Assembly: GCA_944323505.1 (NCBI GenBank)
Contig: CALUST010000011.1
Span: 81,106 to 145,105 of the forward strand
Direction: 5' to 3'
DNA length: 64,000 nucleotides
From: an uncultured Bacteroidales bacterium
GTDB lineage: Bacteria > Bacteroidota > Bacteroidia > Bacteroidales > UBA932
Numbering within the stretch: the stretch's first letter is position 1; every line of letters begins with the position of its first letter. A program made the translations under genes and the position numbers. Below are positions 36,590 through 49,330 of this stretch, piece after piece. The notes beneath the pieces were generated by a model. It made no database searches, was not told where the DNA came from, and saw only the letters and a program-made list of their open reading frames with translations.

Positions 36590-38506
36590 ATGAAACACTT
36601 TTCCTTACCGAAAGACGGCGGGCTGATTGAGACCGGCCTGCCGAAAGACATTATCCACAGTTATGAGAAAATCCCGGCCGAAATCTATGACACGGCCGAA
36701 AATGCCTGCACAAAACTCGCCGACATCATCATATCCTCAATAAAAGGGCACAAGGGCGGGACATTCAGGCTCGGACTGAGCACCGGCACGACACCAGTGA
36801 CCCTGTACCGCGAACTCGTGAAAAGATACAAGGCAGGTGAGATTTCATTCGCCGATGTCAAGATATTCAGCATAGACGAATACTACCCTACCGGATCAGG
36901 GGAGAAGCAGAGCAGGAACTTCCGCCTCTATGACGAGTTCCTCGACCTGGTGGACGTGAAGAAGGAGAACATCATCATCCCTGACGGGCACGTGGACAGA
37001 GACAAGGTCACTGAATACTGCGCATGGTATGACAAGGAGGCATCAGGGCTTGACCTGCTGGTGGTCGGTGTCGGAGAGCAGGGACAGATCGGATTCAACG
37101 AGAGCGGCTCCTCCGTGAAGAGCCGCACAAGGACGGTGCTCCTCTCCTACAAGTCCAGGAAAGCGCAGTCAAGGAACTTCAACGGCAACATCAGCGACAC
37201 TCCGAAGACCGCCATCACCATCGGCATCTCTACCATCCTGAGCGCGAAAAGAATCATTCTGATGGCTTGGGGGGAAGACAAGGCGCAGGCAGTCAAGGAA
37301 ATTGTGGAAGGGCCTGTGACAGCCTCTTGCCCGGCCTCATTCCTCCAGAGGCACGAAAACATCTGCTTCTTCACTGACGACAATTCCGGAAGCATGCTCA
37401 CAAGGGTTGTGGCCCCATGGCTCGTCGGCCCGTGCGACTGGACTCCGAAATTCATAAGGAAGGCCGTGGTATGGCTTTGCCAGACAGTGCACAAGCCGAT
37501 TCTCAAGCTCACCCATCAGGACTATATCGAAAACTCCCTCGGGGAACTCCTTGAGAAGAAGGGCCCGTATGACAAGATCAACATAGACGTATTCAACGAC
37601 CTCCAGCATACCATCAGCGGATGGCCGGGAGGAAAGCCTAATGCGGACGACTCCACAAGACCGGTATCATCCAAGCCGTTCCCGAAGAGAGTCGTGGTAT
37701 TCTCCCCTCATCCTGACGATGACGTGATATCGATGGGCGGTACGTTCATCCGTCTGGTAGAACAGGGACACGATGTACATGTCGCCTACGAGACATCCGG
37801 CAACGTGGCCGTCCATGACGACGTCGTGCTCCAGCACATGGACACCGCCCACGAACTGGGGTTCGCGGACAAGTTCGATGAGGTCAAGGCGCTTGTGGAC
37901 AGCAAGAGGCCGGGAGAGCCGGAGCCGCGTCCGCTCCTTGACATCAAGGCGGCCATCCGCCGTGCGGAAGCCCGCGCAGCAGTCCGTTCATTCGGCCTGA
38001 ACGAGAACACCAACGCCCACTTCCTCAACCTGCCGTTCTATGAGACCGGAGGCATCAAGAAAGGAGAGAGGACCCAGAAGGACATCGACATCATCATCAG
38101 CCTCCTCCGGCAGGTAAAGCCGCATCAGATCTACCTCGCAGGCGACCTTGCCGACCCTCACGGCACGCACCGCGTATGTACCGAGGCCGTGCTTGAGGCT
38201 CTTGACCAGCTGAAGGACGAGGCATGGCTCAAGGAATGCCACGTATGGCTGTACAGAGGCGCATGGATGGAGTGGGAGCTCGGCAAGGTGGACATGGCGG
38301 TACCGCTCAGTCCGGACGAGGTGATAAAGAAACGCCATGCCATCTACAGGCACGTCTCACAGAAGGACATAGTACCTTTCCCAGGAGACGACTCACGAGA
38401 GTTCTGGCAGAGGGCCGAAGACCGCACACAGAATACAGCAAGGCTGTATAACGACCTCGGAATGGCTGAATATCAGGCTATCGAGGTATTCGTGAAACTG
38501 TTCTGA
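36590..38506 (+). CDS. NagB-like domain fused to PIG-L deacetylase
   Basis: 638-aa two-domain protein. Residues about 1-290 form a glucosamine-6-phosphate isomerase/deaminase-like domain (RLGLSTGTTPVTLYREL, FSIDEYY, GFNESGSS). The last 280 residues form a PIG-L/LmbE deacetylase domain with zinc motif FSPHPDDDVIS and DPHGTHRVC. In active NagB the motif is G-E-D-G-H-x-x-F-N-E; here it reads GEQGQIGFNE, so the catalytic Asp and His positions are Gln164 and Gln166. The deaminase half may therefore be a sensor or work differently. A canonical nagB follows. The fused architecture is seen in Bacteroidetes. A likely role is deacetylation and turnover of amino-sugar derivatives. Confidence 0.88.
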   Translation: MKHFSLPKDGGLIETGLPKDIIHSYEKIPAEIYDTAENACTKLADIIISSIKGHKGGTFRLGLSTGTTPVTLYRELVKRYKAGEISFADVKIFSIDEYYPTGSGEKQSRNFRLYDEFLDLVDVKKENIIIPDGHVDRDKVTEYCAWYDKEASGLDLLVVGVGEQGQIGFNESGSSVKSRTRTVLLSYKSRKAQSRNFNGNISDTPKTAITIGISTILSAKRIILMAWGEDKAQAVKEIVEGPVTASCPASFLQRHENICFFTDDNSGSMLTRVVAPWLVGPCDWTPKFIRKAVVWLCQTVHKPILKLTHQDYIENSLGELLEKKGPYDKINIDVFNDLQHTISGWPGGKPNADDSTRPVSSKPFPKRVVVFSPHPDDDVISMGGTFIRLVEQGHDVHVAYETSGNVAVHDDVVLQHMDTAHELGFADKFDEVKALVDSKRPGEPEPRPLLDIKAAIRRAEARAAVRSFGLNENTNAHFLNLPFYETGGIKKGERTQKDIDIIISLLRQVKPHQIYLAGDLADPHGTHRVCTEAVLEALDQLKDEAWLKECHVWLYRGAWMEWELGKVDMAVPLSPDEVIKKRHAIYRHVSQKDIVPFPGDDSREFWQRAEDRTQNTARLYNDLGMAEYQAIEVFVKLF

Positions 38507-38554
38507 CCCGGCATGGGCGACAGACCGCAGACACAAACAGAAAAAAAACAGACA

Positions 38555-39346
38555 ATGAGACTTATAATAGAAAACGACGACAAGAAAGGCTCAGTATGGG
38601 CCGCCAGATACATTGTTTCACGCATAAAGGCAAAGGCTGCCGTCACCGACAGGCCTTTCGTGCTCGGGCTGCCGACAGGGTCGACCCCGATAGGGACATA
38701 CAAGGAACTCATCAGGATGTACGAGGCCGGCGAGGTCTCTTTCAGGAATGTCATAACATTCAATATGGACGAATATGTCGGGCTGCCGGAATCCCACCCT
38801 GAGAGTTACCACTCATTCATGGCCAGGAATTTCTTCAACCACGTGGATGTCCCTAAGGAGAACATAAACATCCTCAACGGCAACGCCCCTGACCTTGCTG
38901 CCGAATGCGCATCATACGAAGCAAGAATCGAGGCTGCCGGGGGCATCGACCTGTTCATGGGCGGCGTCGGGGAAGACGGGCACCTCGCATTCAACGAGCC
39001 GTTCTCCTCACTTGTGTCAAGGACCCGCGTGAAGACCCTCACATACGACACAAGGGTGGTCAATTCGAGATTCTTCGACAACGACATCGACAAGGTGCCG
39101 GCCCTCGCGCTCACAGTAGGCGTCGGGACAGTGATGTCTGCCAAGGAAGTGCTTGTCCTCGCATTCGGGCACAAGAAGGCACGTGCACTCCAGCAGGCGG
39201 TGGAAGGGGCATATTCACAGTCCTGCACCCTCTCTGCCCTCCAGGCACATCCGCACGGTATCATCGTATGCGACGAACTCGCCGTAGGGGAGTTGAAAGT
39301 GGACACATACAGATATTTCAAGGACATAGAGAAAGCCAATCTCTGA
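38555..39346 (+). CDS. nagB: Glucosamine-6-phosphate deaminase
   Basis: 263-aa enzyme converting glucosamine-6-phosphate to fructose-6-phosphate and ammonia. ATG 38555 gives [17 protein letters not shown], the normal family start and length. FNMDEYVGL and [17 protein letters not shown] carry the intact catalytic Asp, His and Glu, unlike the fusion protein upstream. It is the second gene of the cluster, between the fusion gene and the sulfatase, consistent with final catabolism of GlcNAc released from host or dietary glycans. Confidence 0.95.
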   Translation: MRLIIENDDKKGSVWAARYIVSRIKAKAAVTDRPFVLGLPTGSTPIGTYKELIRMYEAGEVSFRNVITFNMDEYVGLPESHPESYHSFMARNFFNHVDVPKENINILNGNAPDLAAECASYEARIEAAGGIDLFMGGVGEDGHLAFNEPFSSLVSRTRVKTLTYDTRVVNSRFFDNDIDKVPALALTVGVGTVMSAKEVLVLAFGHKKARALQQAVEGAYSQSCTLSALQAHPHGIIVCDELAVGELKVDTYRYFKDIEKANL

Positions 39347-39389
39347 CAAGGTCCGGGACACGAAGGCATAAACTTAATAACTGATATTC

Positions 39390-40964
39390 ATGACAAGACT
39401 GCAAATGATTTATCCTGTTGCAGGGACTGTGGTGCTCGGCATGACCTGCATCGCCTGCCAGCAGAAGACAAGCAAGGACGGGCCGTACAACATAGTGTAC
39501 ATCATGACCGATGACCACACGGCACAGATGATGAGCTGCTACGACACCCGCTATATCGAGACGCCGAATCTCGACCGTATCGCGGCGGACGGGGTCAGGT
39601 TCACCAACAGTTTTGTAGCCAACTCCCTGAGCGGGCCGAGCAGGGCGTGCATGCTGACAGGAAAGCATTCCTGCGCAAACAGATTCTTCGACAATACCAC
39701 CTGCGTATTCGACGGGTCACAGCAGACTTTCCCGAAACTGCTCAGAGAGGCGGGATACCAGACCGCTCTTGTGGGGAAATGGCATCTTGAGAGCCTGCCG
39801 ACAGGATTTGACTATTGGGAGGTGGTGCCCGGACAGGGAGACTATTACAATCCGGACTTCATCACCCAGCAGAACGACACCATCCAAAAGCACGGCTACA
39901 TCACGGACATCATAACAAATGATGCCATAGACTGGTTAGAGAACAAGAGGGACGAGAAAAAACCGTTCTGCCTGCTCATACACCACAAGGCCATACACAG
40001 GAACTGGATGGCTGACACCACCGACCTCGCCCTGTACGAGGACAAGGACTTCCCTCTGCCTGAGACCTTCTACGATGACTACAAGGGACGCCCTGCCGCC
40101 GCAGCCCAGGAGATGAGCATTGCAAAGGACATGGACCTCATCTATGACCTGAAGATGCTTGCCCCTGGCAAGGACTCAAGGCTGAAAGAGACTTACGAGA
40201 AGTTCATCGGAAGGATGGACGAGAAGCAGAGAGCCGCATGGGACAGGTTCTACGGGCCGATAATCGAGGACTTCATCAGGAAGAACCCTCAGGGGAAGGA
40301 ACTCGCGGAATGGAAGTTCCAGAGATACATCAAGGACTACATGAAGACGGTGAAGTCCCTTGACGACAATGTAGGCGTGGTGCTCGACTACCTTGACAGT
40401 AAAGGGCTGCTGGAGAATACGCTTGTGGTATACACTTCAGACCAGGGCTTCTACATGGGAGAGCACGGATGGTTCGACAAGAGGTTCATGTACGAGGAAT
40501 CAATGAGGACACCTCTGATAATGAGGCTTCCGGACGGGTTTGACAGGAGAGGCGACATCACCGAACTGGTACAGAACATCGACTATGCACCGACATTCCT
40601 CGAACTTGCCGGGGCGGAGATTCCGGACGACATCCACGGCGTCTCTCTGGTGCCTCTTCTCAGAGGCGAGCACCCGGAGGACTGGCGCACCTCTCTCTAC
40701 TATCATTTCTATGAATACCCTGCGGAGCACATGGTCAAGAGGCATTACGGCATCCGCACAGACAGATACAAACTCATCCATTTCTACAACGACATAGACG
40801 AGTGGGAGCTGTTCGACATGCAGAACGACCCTAATGAGCTGCACAATCTCTATGGGGAGAAAGGCTATGAAGAGATTACTGCCGACCTGAAGGAGCAGAT
40901 GCTTGCCCTGCAGGAGCAATATGACGACCCTGTACGTTTCTCTCCGGACAGGGACAGGGAATAA
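39390..40964 (+). CDS. Serine-type sulfatase lipoprotein, likely GlcNAc-6-sulfatase-like
   Basis: 524-aa alkaline-phosphatase-fold sulfatase (family S1). The formylglycine motif is S-G-P-S-R at residues 81-85, so Ser81 must be oxidised by an anaerobic sulfatase-maturating enzyme, which is not in this window. Metal ligands are visible in IMTDDH (Asp41, Asp42). The signal peptide ends near Cys20/Cys23. The neighbours nagB and beta-galactosidase suggest 6-O-sulfated N-acetylglucosamine in mucin or keratan-type chains. The exact subfamily was not tested. Confidence 0.9.
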   Translation: MTRLQMIYPVAGTVVLGMTCIACQQKTSKDGPYNIVYIMTDDHTAQMMSCYDTRYIETPNLDRIAADGVRFTNSFVANSLSGPSRACMLTGKHSCANRFFDNTTCVFDGSQQTFPKLLREAGYQTALVGKWHLESLPTGFDYWEVVPGQGDYYNPDFITQQNDTIQKHGYITDIITNDAIDWLENKRDEKKPFCLLIHHKAIHRNWMADTTDLALYEDKDFPLPETFYDDYKGRPAAAAQEMSIAKDMDLIYDLKMLAPGKDSRLKETYEKFIGRMDEKQRAAWDRFYGPIIEDFIRKNPQGKELAEWKFQRYIKDYMKTVKSLDDNVGVVLDYLDSKGLLENTLVVYTSDQGFYMGEHGWFDKRFMYEESMRTPLIMRLPDGFDRRGDITELVQNIDYAPTFLELAGAEIPDDIHGVSLVPLLRGEHPEDWRTSLYYHFYEYPAEHMVKRHYGIRTDRYKLIHFYNDIDEWELFDMQNDPNELHNLYGEKGYEEITADLKEQMLALQEQYDDPVRFSPDRDRE

Positions 40965-44564
<3,600 letters not shown>

Positions 44565-44578
44565 GACTAAGACATACG

Positions 44579-44617
44579 AAAAAGAGAGCCTGGTCGCGAT
44601 GACCAGGCTCTCTTTTT
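44579..44617. terminator. Bidirectional terminator between beta-galactosidase and tRNA-Leu
   Basis: A perfect 17-bp stem (44579-44595 with 44601-44617), core AGAGAGCCTGGTC/GACCAGGCTCTCT, 5-nt loop, A run before and T run after. It would stop the plus-strand glycan operon and the minus-strand tRNA transcript. Confidence 0.9.
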
Positions 44618-44618
44618 G

Positions 44619-44704
44619 TGGTGCGGATGGCGAGAGTCGAACTCGCACAGGCTTACGCCCACCACCCCCTCAAAGTGGCGTGTCTACCATTTCACCACAT
44701 CCGC
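44619..44704 (-). tRNA. tRNA-Leu (anticodon GAG)
   Basis: On the minus strand the acceptor arm GCGGATG/CATCCGC closes the molecule, discriminator A and encoded CCA follow. The anticodon arm is CCACT-TTGAGGG-GGTGG, giving GAG, which reads leucine CUC/CUU. A class II long variable arm (TGGGCGTAAGCCTGT) and the T arm GCGAG-TTCGACT-CTCGC confirm it. Confidence 0.96.
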
Positions 44705-44773
44705 TTTTGGTTTGGGACTGCAAAGATACATCGAATTTGTCAAAATACAAATTTTTTTTCGATTATCCGCATT

Positions 44774-45229
44774 TTATTCAATCTTGTCCCAATAGACCGT
44801 CTGCGAAATCCCCAGCAGGGAGCCTCTGACCCTCAGACGTCCGTCAGGCTCAAAGTCACATACGACATTGGCACGGAGTCCCCTGGTCGGGTCATATATC
44901 TTGCCGCCTGACCACCTCTCCTTGGAGGAATCATACTTCAGACCGTTGATTATCACAATCCTGTTGCACGGGACATTCCGAAGAGACCTGTCGGGATTCT
45001 TCTCGTCAAGGCGGAGCCGCCCGTTGCGGTCAAGGCTGTCCTTTATCCACAGCACCTGCGCAGAATATGTGTCATCAGGCTGCCTGTAAATCCGCACCTT
45101 GCTCTCCTCATCCTGATGCCTCACATAATAGACTCCGGTAATGTCGTCAGGCTCTTCCCGGGCAGACAGGGGCTGCACGATCATGATAGCGGCAGAAAAC
45201 AATGCAAAATGGAATAAAAATCTGTTCAT
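44774..45229 (-). CDS. DUF2147-family secreted protein
   Basis: 151 aa with a signal peptide (cleavage near PLSA-REE). The body (DDITGVYYVRHQDEESKVRIYRQPDDTYSAQVLWIKD, KERWSGGKIYDPTRG) matches the DUF2147 lipocalin-like family, whose function is unknown. Its promoter overlaps that of rpsP on the other strand (45258-45265). No operon partner is apparent. Confidence 0.82.
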   Translation of the reverse strand: MNRFLFHFALFSAAIMIVQPLSAREEPDDITGVYYVRHQDEESKVRIYRQPDDTYSAQVLWIKDSLDRNGRLRLDEKNPDRSLRNVPCNRIVIINGLKYDSSKERWSGGKIYDPTRGLRANVVCDFEPDGRLRVRGSLLGISQTVYWDKIE

Positions 45230-45254
45230 TCTGGATAAATCGGTTTTGTGTGCG

Positions 45255-45285
45255 TTGCAAATATACTGAATTATATCTATATTTG
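45255..45285 (+). promoter_or_regulatory. rpsP-rimM promoter
   Basis: TTG at 45255-45257 and TATATTTG at 45278-45285, spacer 20 bp, a textbook Bacteroidetes promoter for a ribosomal operon. About 55 nt of leader remain before rpsP. Confidence 0.7.
45258..45265 (-). promoter_or_regulatory. Putative -7 box for the DUF2147 gene
   Basis: Minus-strand TATATTTG lies inside the spacer of the rpsP promoter; its -33 region is weak. The two promoters face away from each other and overlap. Confidence 0.4.
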
Positions 45286-45345
45286 CGCCGTTTCTCTCGA
45301 GAAGGGGAACAAGGTATCAACATTAATTTATAAAACAGATTAACA

Positions 45346-45921
45346 ATGGCTGTTAAAATTCGTTTGCAGCGCCACGGAAAGAAGAATTTCGCATTCTTCC
45401 ACATTGTTGTGGCCGACACTCGCGCACCTCGCGATGGACGTTACATTGAGCAGATCGGCTCATACAACCCTAACACAGACCCTGCAACCATCGTTCTCAA
45501 CGCAGAACGTGCACTTGCATGGCTCAATGTCGGAGCCGAGACATCTCTCGTTGTCCGCCGTATCCTCTCTTACGAAGGAGTACTCCTCAGGAAACACCTC
45601 CAGTGCGGTGTAGCCAAGGGTGCCATCACACAGGAGCAGGCTGACAAGAAATTCGCCGACTGGAAGGCTCAGAGAGACGCCAAGATCAACGCCAAGAAAG
45701 AAGGTATCGCCAAGGCTGCCGCCGACAAGTCAAAAGCCGCAGCAGAAGCCGAGGCAAAGGTAAATCAGGAGAGAGCAGAGGCTCTTGCCAAGAAGAAAGC
45801 AGAGGCAGAAGAGGCTGCAAGAGCAGCAGCTGAGGCCGCAGCCGCAGAAAAGGCCGCTCAGGAAGCAGCCGCTGCAGAGGCTGAGACAGCAGAGGCTCCT
45901 GCCGAGAATCCTGAGGCGTAA
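45346..45921 (+). CDS. rpsP: 30S ribosomal protein S16 with long C-terminal extension
   Basis: Residues 1-85 are S16 (MAVKIRLQRHGKKNFAFFHIVVADTRAPRDGRYIEQIGSYNP). The remaining about 105 residues are an Ala/Glu/Lys-rich segment likely to form a long helix, ending AEAPAENPEA. Extended S16 tails are known in Bacteroidetes; this one lacks a recognised domain. The stop codon overlaps the rimM start (TAATG). Confidence 0.96.
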   Translation: MAVKIRLQRHGKKNFAFFHIVVADTRAPRDGRYIEQIGSYNPNTDPATIVLNAERALAWLNVGAETSLVVRRILSYEGVLLRKHLQCGVAKGAITQEQADKKFADWKAQRDAKINAKKEGIAKAAADKSKAAAEAEAKVNQERAEALAKKKAEAEEAARAAAEAAAAEKAAQEAAAAEAETAEAPAENPEA

Positions 45922-46436
45922 TGTCTGAAGCAGACAGACATAATCTGCTGCAGATAGCCCAGGTATTGAAATCAAACGGTACCGATGGCGAACTCGTTCT
46001 CGGGTTCCGCAACATCGCTCCTGAAGATATCAACACTGAAGAACCGGTATTCATCTTTTTTGATGGATTGCCGGTTCCTTTTTTTATCGAATCATTCTCA
46101 AGAAGAGGCAACAACAAGGCTCTCGTCAGGATGACCGGCATCGACAACCTCACAGATGCTGACGAGGTATCGGGCAAAGCGGTCTATATCAAGGCCTCAG
46201 AAGATGAACAGTTCAGCATGGACGATCTCTCGATGCTCATAGGATGGACCCTGATGGATGCAAGCAACAATGAAGTGGGGATAATCTCCGACTTTTTCGA
46301 CATTCCCGGTAATCCGTGCATTGAAGTCGGCACTGTATCCGGCACTGCCATGATACCATTGAATGAGAACCTCATCATCTCCGTTGACGAAGACAACAAG
46401 ATCCTCACTATGACTGTCCCTGAAGGGCTTGTCTGA
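45921..46436 (+). CDS. rimM: Ribosome maturation factor RimM
   Basis: 171-aa factor for 16S rRNA 3'-domain processing and 30S maturation; it binds S19. The N-terminal RimM barrel (IAQVLKSNGTDGELVLGF) and the C-terminal PRC-barrel half (LIGWTLMDASNNEVGIISDF...MIPLNENLIISVDEDNKILTMTVPEGLV) are clear. Overlaps rpsP by one base. The usual downstream trmD is absent; a minus-strand lipoprotein gene ends 7 bp away. Confidence 0.94.
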   Translation: MSEADRHNLLQIAQVLKSNGTDGELVLGFRNIAPEDINTEEPVFIFFDGLPVPFFIESFSRRGNNKALVRMTGIDNLTDADEVSGKAVYIKASEDEQFSMDDLSMLIGWTLMDASNNEVGIISDFFDIPGNPCIEVGTVSGTAMIPLNENLIISVDEDNKILTMTVPEGLV

Positions 46437-46443
46437 AAACTGT

Positions 46444-47238
46444 CTATTGCTGCTGCTTGATGTGGATGGAGGCTGAGAAGTTGTCCATGCAGAAATAGTT
46501 CAGATCCGGCATGGTCGCAGCATCCGCTCCGGCATAATTCACATCAATGCTGAAATCCACATACTGGACATTGCCGAGTCCGCTCAGATCCCAATATTCC
46601 CATTCCGTCACAGGCTCGTCAAGTTTGGAGCCGGACCTGTAATCCAGCAGATAGAAATCCGATGTCCCGGTAACCTGCTCTCCCATGTATCCCGTGGCTG
46701 TCAGCATGATATAACTGCCGTCCCCCGGCTCAAGCCCGAGAGACTCCGCATATATCAGGGCATTCAGGATGTTGTTGACCCTGCATCCGGTAGGCGTGCA
46801 CGTCCCTACGGCATAGGAAAGGAAGCCGAAGTCGTGCTCCGGCATCAAGGACTCATCCGCCTGATGGAATATCATATAAGTACTGTCCCCATAGGCTGTG
46901 GAGTCACAGACACAATACGGGGCAATCTCCTTGTCCATATCCTCCTCAGACCTGTTTCTCCAGTCCTCGATGTCCCAATTGCCTGTAGACAGGGCAAAAC
47001 CTCCTGTGAACTTCCTGTCGCTGTCTGCTGCGGCAAAGAATGCAAGATCCCCATATTGTATCGGAAGCACAGACTCCGACTCATCAGGGAAATTTATTAC
47101 GAGAGAGTCATCGGCAAACAGGTCCGGATTGGTATAATTGAAAGTGGCGAGCAATGTGTATGTCGCCTCATAACCTACATCCTTGAAACACGAGACCGCC
47201 ATGAGCGCGGCCGCAATGCAAAACAGAATCTTTTTCAT
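46444..47238 (-). CDS. DUF4465-like lipoprotein
   Basis: 264 aa from ATG 47238, where a lipoprotein signal begins (MKKILFCIAAALMAVSC). The domain after residue 40 (GFALSTGNWDIEDWRNRSEEDMDKEIAPYCV, VNYAGADAATMPDLNYFCMDNFSASI) matches the DUF4465 pattern of secreted Bacteroidetes proteins. Function unknown. It is 22 bp downstream of dapF and may be read through from the lysine operon, but has no evident link to lysine. Confidence 0.72.
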   Translation of the reverse strand: MKKILFCIAAALMAVSCFKDVGYEATYTLLATFNYTNPDLFADDSLVINFPDESESVLPIQYGDLAFFAAADSDRKFTGGFALSTGNWDIEDWRNRSEEDMDKEIAPYCVCDSTAYGDSTYMIFHQADESLMPEHDFGFLSYAVGTCTPTGCRVNNILNALIYAESLGLEPGDGSYIMLTATGYMGEQVTGTSDFYLLDYRSGSKLDEPVTEWEYWDLSGLGNVQYVDFSIDVNYAGADAATMPDLNYFCMDNFSASIHIKQQQ

Positions 47239-47260
47239 CGTCTGAATCTTTTCATTATTA

Positions 47261-48091
47261 TCATAATATGATCTTTGCCACATATTCCGCCGGACCGGTA
47301 AGCCATACATCGGAAAACCTGCAGTTCTCCTCATTGCCGCACAGGGCAGGGATGAAATCCACCGCAAGGAGATCCTTCTTCGCCGACACCTCATACCTGA
47401 CGGCACTATCAGGCTTGTGTCCCTCATAACTGTGGCAGAAAGAGGCAATCGCAGAAGCCACTATCCCCGTCCCGCAGGCATAAGTCTCATCCTCCACCCC
47501 TTTCTCGTAGGTCCTCACCCTTATGGATCTGACGCTCTCGGTGAGGTCTTCACCTTTTTGTGCAGAGACAAAATTGACATTGGTCCCGACCGGCGCGAAT
47601 TCCGGGAGATAACGGATACGCCTTCCCTCTCCGACCACATCGCAATCATCCACGTCATGCACAAATCGCACCAGATGCCTTGTGCCGGTGTCAAGAAAAT
47701 ATGAATCCCCGTCTATGACATGAAAGCCTGAGACATCCTTCATTTTGAGCCTGACGGTCTTCTTCCTGCCGTCATCCTCTACAATATCAGCCGTATGGAA
47801 ACCGTCGGCAGCCTCAAAATCAAAATGCCCATATCCCAAGTCTGCGGCAAACGCCACGATACACCGCCCGCCGTTCCCGCACATCATGCCTCCGGAGCCG
47901 TCGGCATTGTAATAGACCATCCTGAAATCATGGTCTCCGCTGTTCTCAAGCAGCATCAGTCCGTCAGCCCCGACTCCGTAGCGACGGTCACAAAGTCTTT
48001 CTATCTCATCCCGGGAGAAGAATATGCCTCCGCTGCGGTTGTCCGCAATGAGGAAGTCGTTCCCTGCCCCCTGATATTTGTACAATTCCAT
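47261..48091 (-). CDS. dapF: Diaminopimelate epimerase
   Basis: 276-aa cofactor-free racemase that turns LL- into meso-diaminopimelate. The two catalytic cysteines are in MCGNGGRC and YACGTGIVASA. ATG 48091 gives MELYKYQGAGNDFLIADN, the family N-terminus. It is at the end of a run of lysine-pathway genes on the minus strand, 39 bp after the aminotransferase. Confidence 0.95.
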   Translation of the reverse strand: MELYKYQGAGNDFLIADNRSGGIFFSRDEIERLCDRRYGVGADGLMLLENSGDHDFRMVYYNADGSGGMMCGNGGRCIVAFAADLGYGHFDFEAADGFHTADIVEDDGRKKTVRLKMKDVSGFHVIDGDSYFLDTGTRHLVRFVHDVDDCDVVGEGRRIRYLPEFAPVGTNVNFVSAQKGEDLTESVRSIRVRTYEKGVEDETYACGTGIVASAIASFCHSYEGHKPDSAVRYEVSAKKDLLAVDFIPALCGNEENCRFSDVWLTGPAEYVAKIIL

Positions 48092-48130
48092 GCAAATGTC
48101 GATTAATTGCCTCCGCACTCCGTCTGAAAG

Positions 48131-49327
48131 CTATGCAAGAGCCTTCTTCAGCAGAGATGCGAGCAGGATTATGCCCTCTTTGATACGTTCAGGCGTCATG
48201 AACGAGAAATTGAGCCTCATGGTGTTGCGTCCGCCGCCGTCCGTATGGAAGAACGACCCTGCGACATACGCGACACCGTTATCAAGGGCAGTATCATAGA
48301 ACGCCACGGAATCAAAACCTTCCGGCATGGTGAGGAAGAGGAAAAGACCTCCTTCCGGATGTGTCCAGCTGATGCCTTCCGGCATATATTCATCAAGCAG
48401 GGACAGCATGAGATCACGCTTGCCTCTATAGAGGTCTATGCTCTTGGCAAGATTCCTGTCCAGGTCCCCGGAGCCCATGAATTCTGCGGCCACATACTGG
48501 TCGAATACAGGAGGGCACAAGTCCAGAGACTGCTTGCATACATATATCTTGTCCAACACCTCAGGATTGCCGAAGATCCAGCCGAGCCTGAATCCCGGGG
48601 CGAAAATCTTCGAGAACGAGCCGAGATGCAATACGATGTCCGGATCAAGCGAATATATCGTAGGCACAGGGGTGCCGCTGTACCGCAGTTCCCGGTAAGG
48701 GCTGTCCTCGACTATCAGGAATCCGTATTCCCTTGCCAGCTCCACGAGAATCTTCCTTTCATCCAGGGAGAGCGTCTCTCCCGACGGATTCTGGAAATCC
48801 GGAATCATGTACAGGAACTTTATCTTCTTACCCCTCTCCAGACAATCCTCTATCGCAGACCTGTAGACCTGTCTGAAATGCTCCGGACTGTCCTCATGCG
48901 GGACTCCGACCACATCCGCCCTGTAGGACCTGAACGACTGGAGCGCCCCGAGATATGAAGGGTCGGAAGTGAGCACCACATCTCCCGGATCGGCAAGAAT
49001 CCTGGTGCACACATCTATCCCCTGCTGCGAGGACGACGTGATCTGGACCCTCTCCACAGGCACCCCGTATCGTGCCGAAAGCACTTCCCTCAACTCTGTC
49101 ACTCCCTGTGTCGCCCCGTACTGGAACGCCTTGCCGCCATATTTGTCTATCACAGCGGCCATTGTGGACTTGAACACCTCCAGTGGGAAAGTCTCCGCAG
49201 ACGGATAGCCTCCCGCAAACGAATGTATAGCATTGAGATCCACCCGCTTGAAGATGTCCCTGACAGGAGATCTGAAAAAAGAGAAGGTATCCTCAGAAAA
49301 CAGCCTTCCGTAATCAATATCACGCAT
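48131..49327 (-). CDS. PLP-dependent aminotransferase, probable N-succinyl-LL-DAP aminotransferase
   Basis: 398-aa fold-type I aminotransferase of the LysN/2-aminoadipate-type group. FQYGATQGVTELREVLSARYGV, NPSGETLSLDERK and the PLP-lysine region LGSFSKIFAPGFRLGWI are seen. Between dapD and dapF it fills the one missing step of the succinylase route (DapC role). That function is inferred from position; the fold also includes enzymes for other amino acids. It ends 4 bp from the dapD stop region on the same strand order. Confidence 0.8.
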   Translation of the reverse strand: MRDIDYGRLFSEDTFSFFRSPVRDIFKRVDLNAIHSFAGGYPSAETFPLEVFKSTMAAVIDKYGGKAFQYGATQGVTELREVLSARYGVPVERVQITSSSQQGIDVCTRILADPGDVVLTSDPSYLGALQSFRSYRADVVGVPHEDSPEHFRQVYRSAIEDCLERGKKIKFLYMIPDFQNPSGETLSLDERKILVELAREYGFLIVEDSPYRELRYSGTPVPTIYSLDPDIVLHLGSFSKIFAPGFRLGWIFGNPEVLDKIYVCKQSLDLCPPVFDQYVAAEFMGSGDLDRNLAKSIDLYRGKRDLMLSLLDEYMPEGISWTHPEGGLFLFLTMPEGFDSVAFYDTALDNGVAYVAGSFFHTDGGGRNTMRLNFSFMTPERIKEGIILLASLLKKALA

Positions 49328-49330
49328 AAG

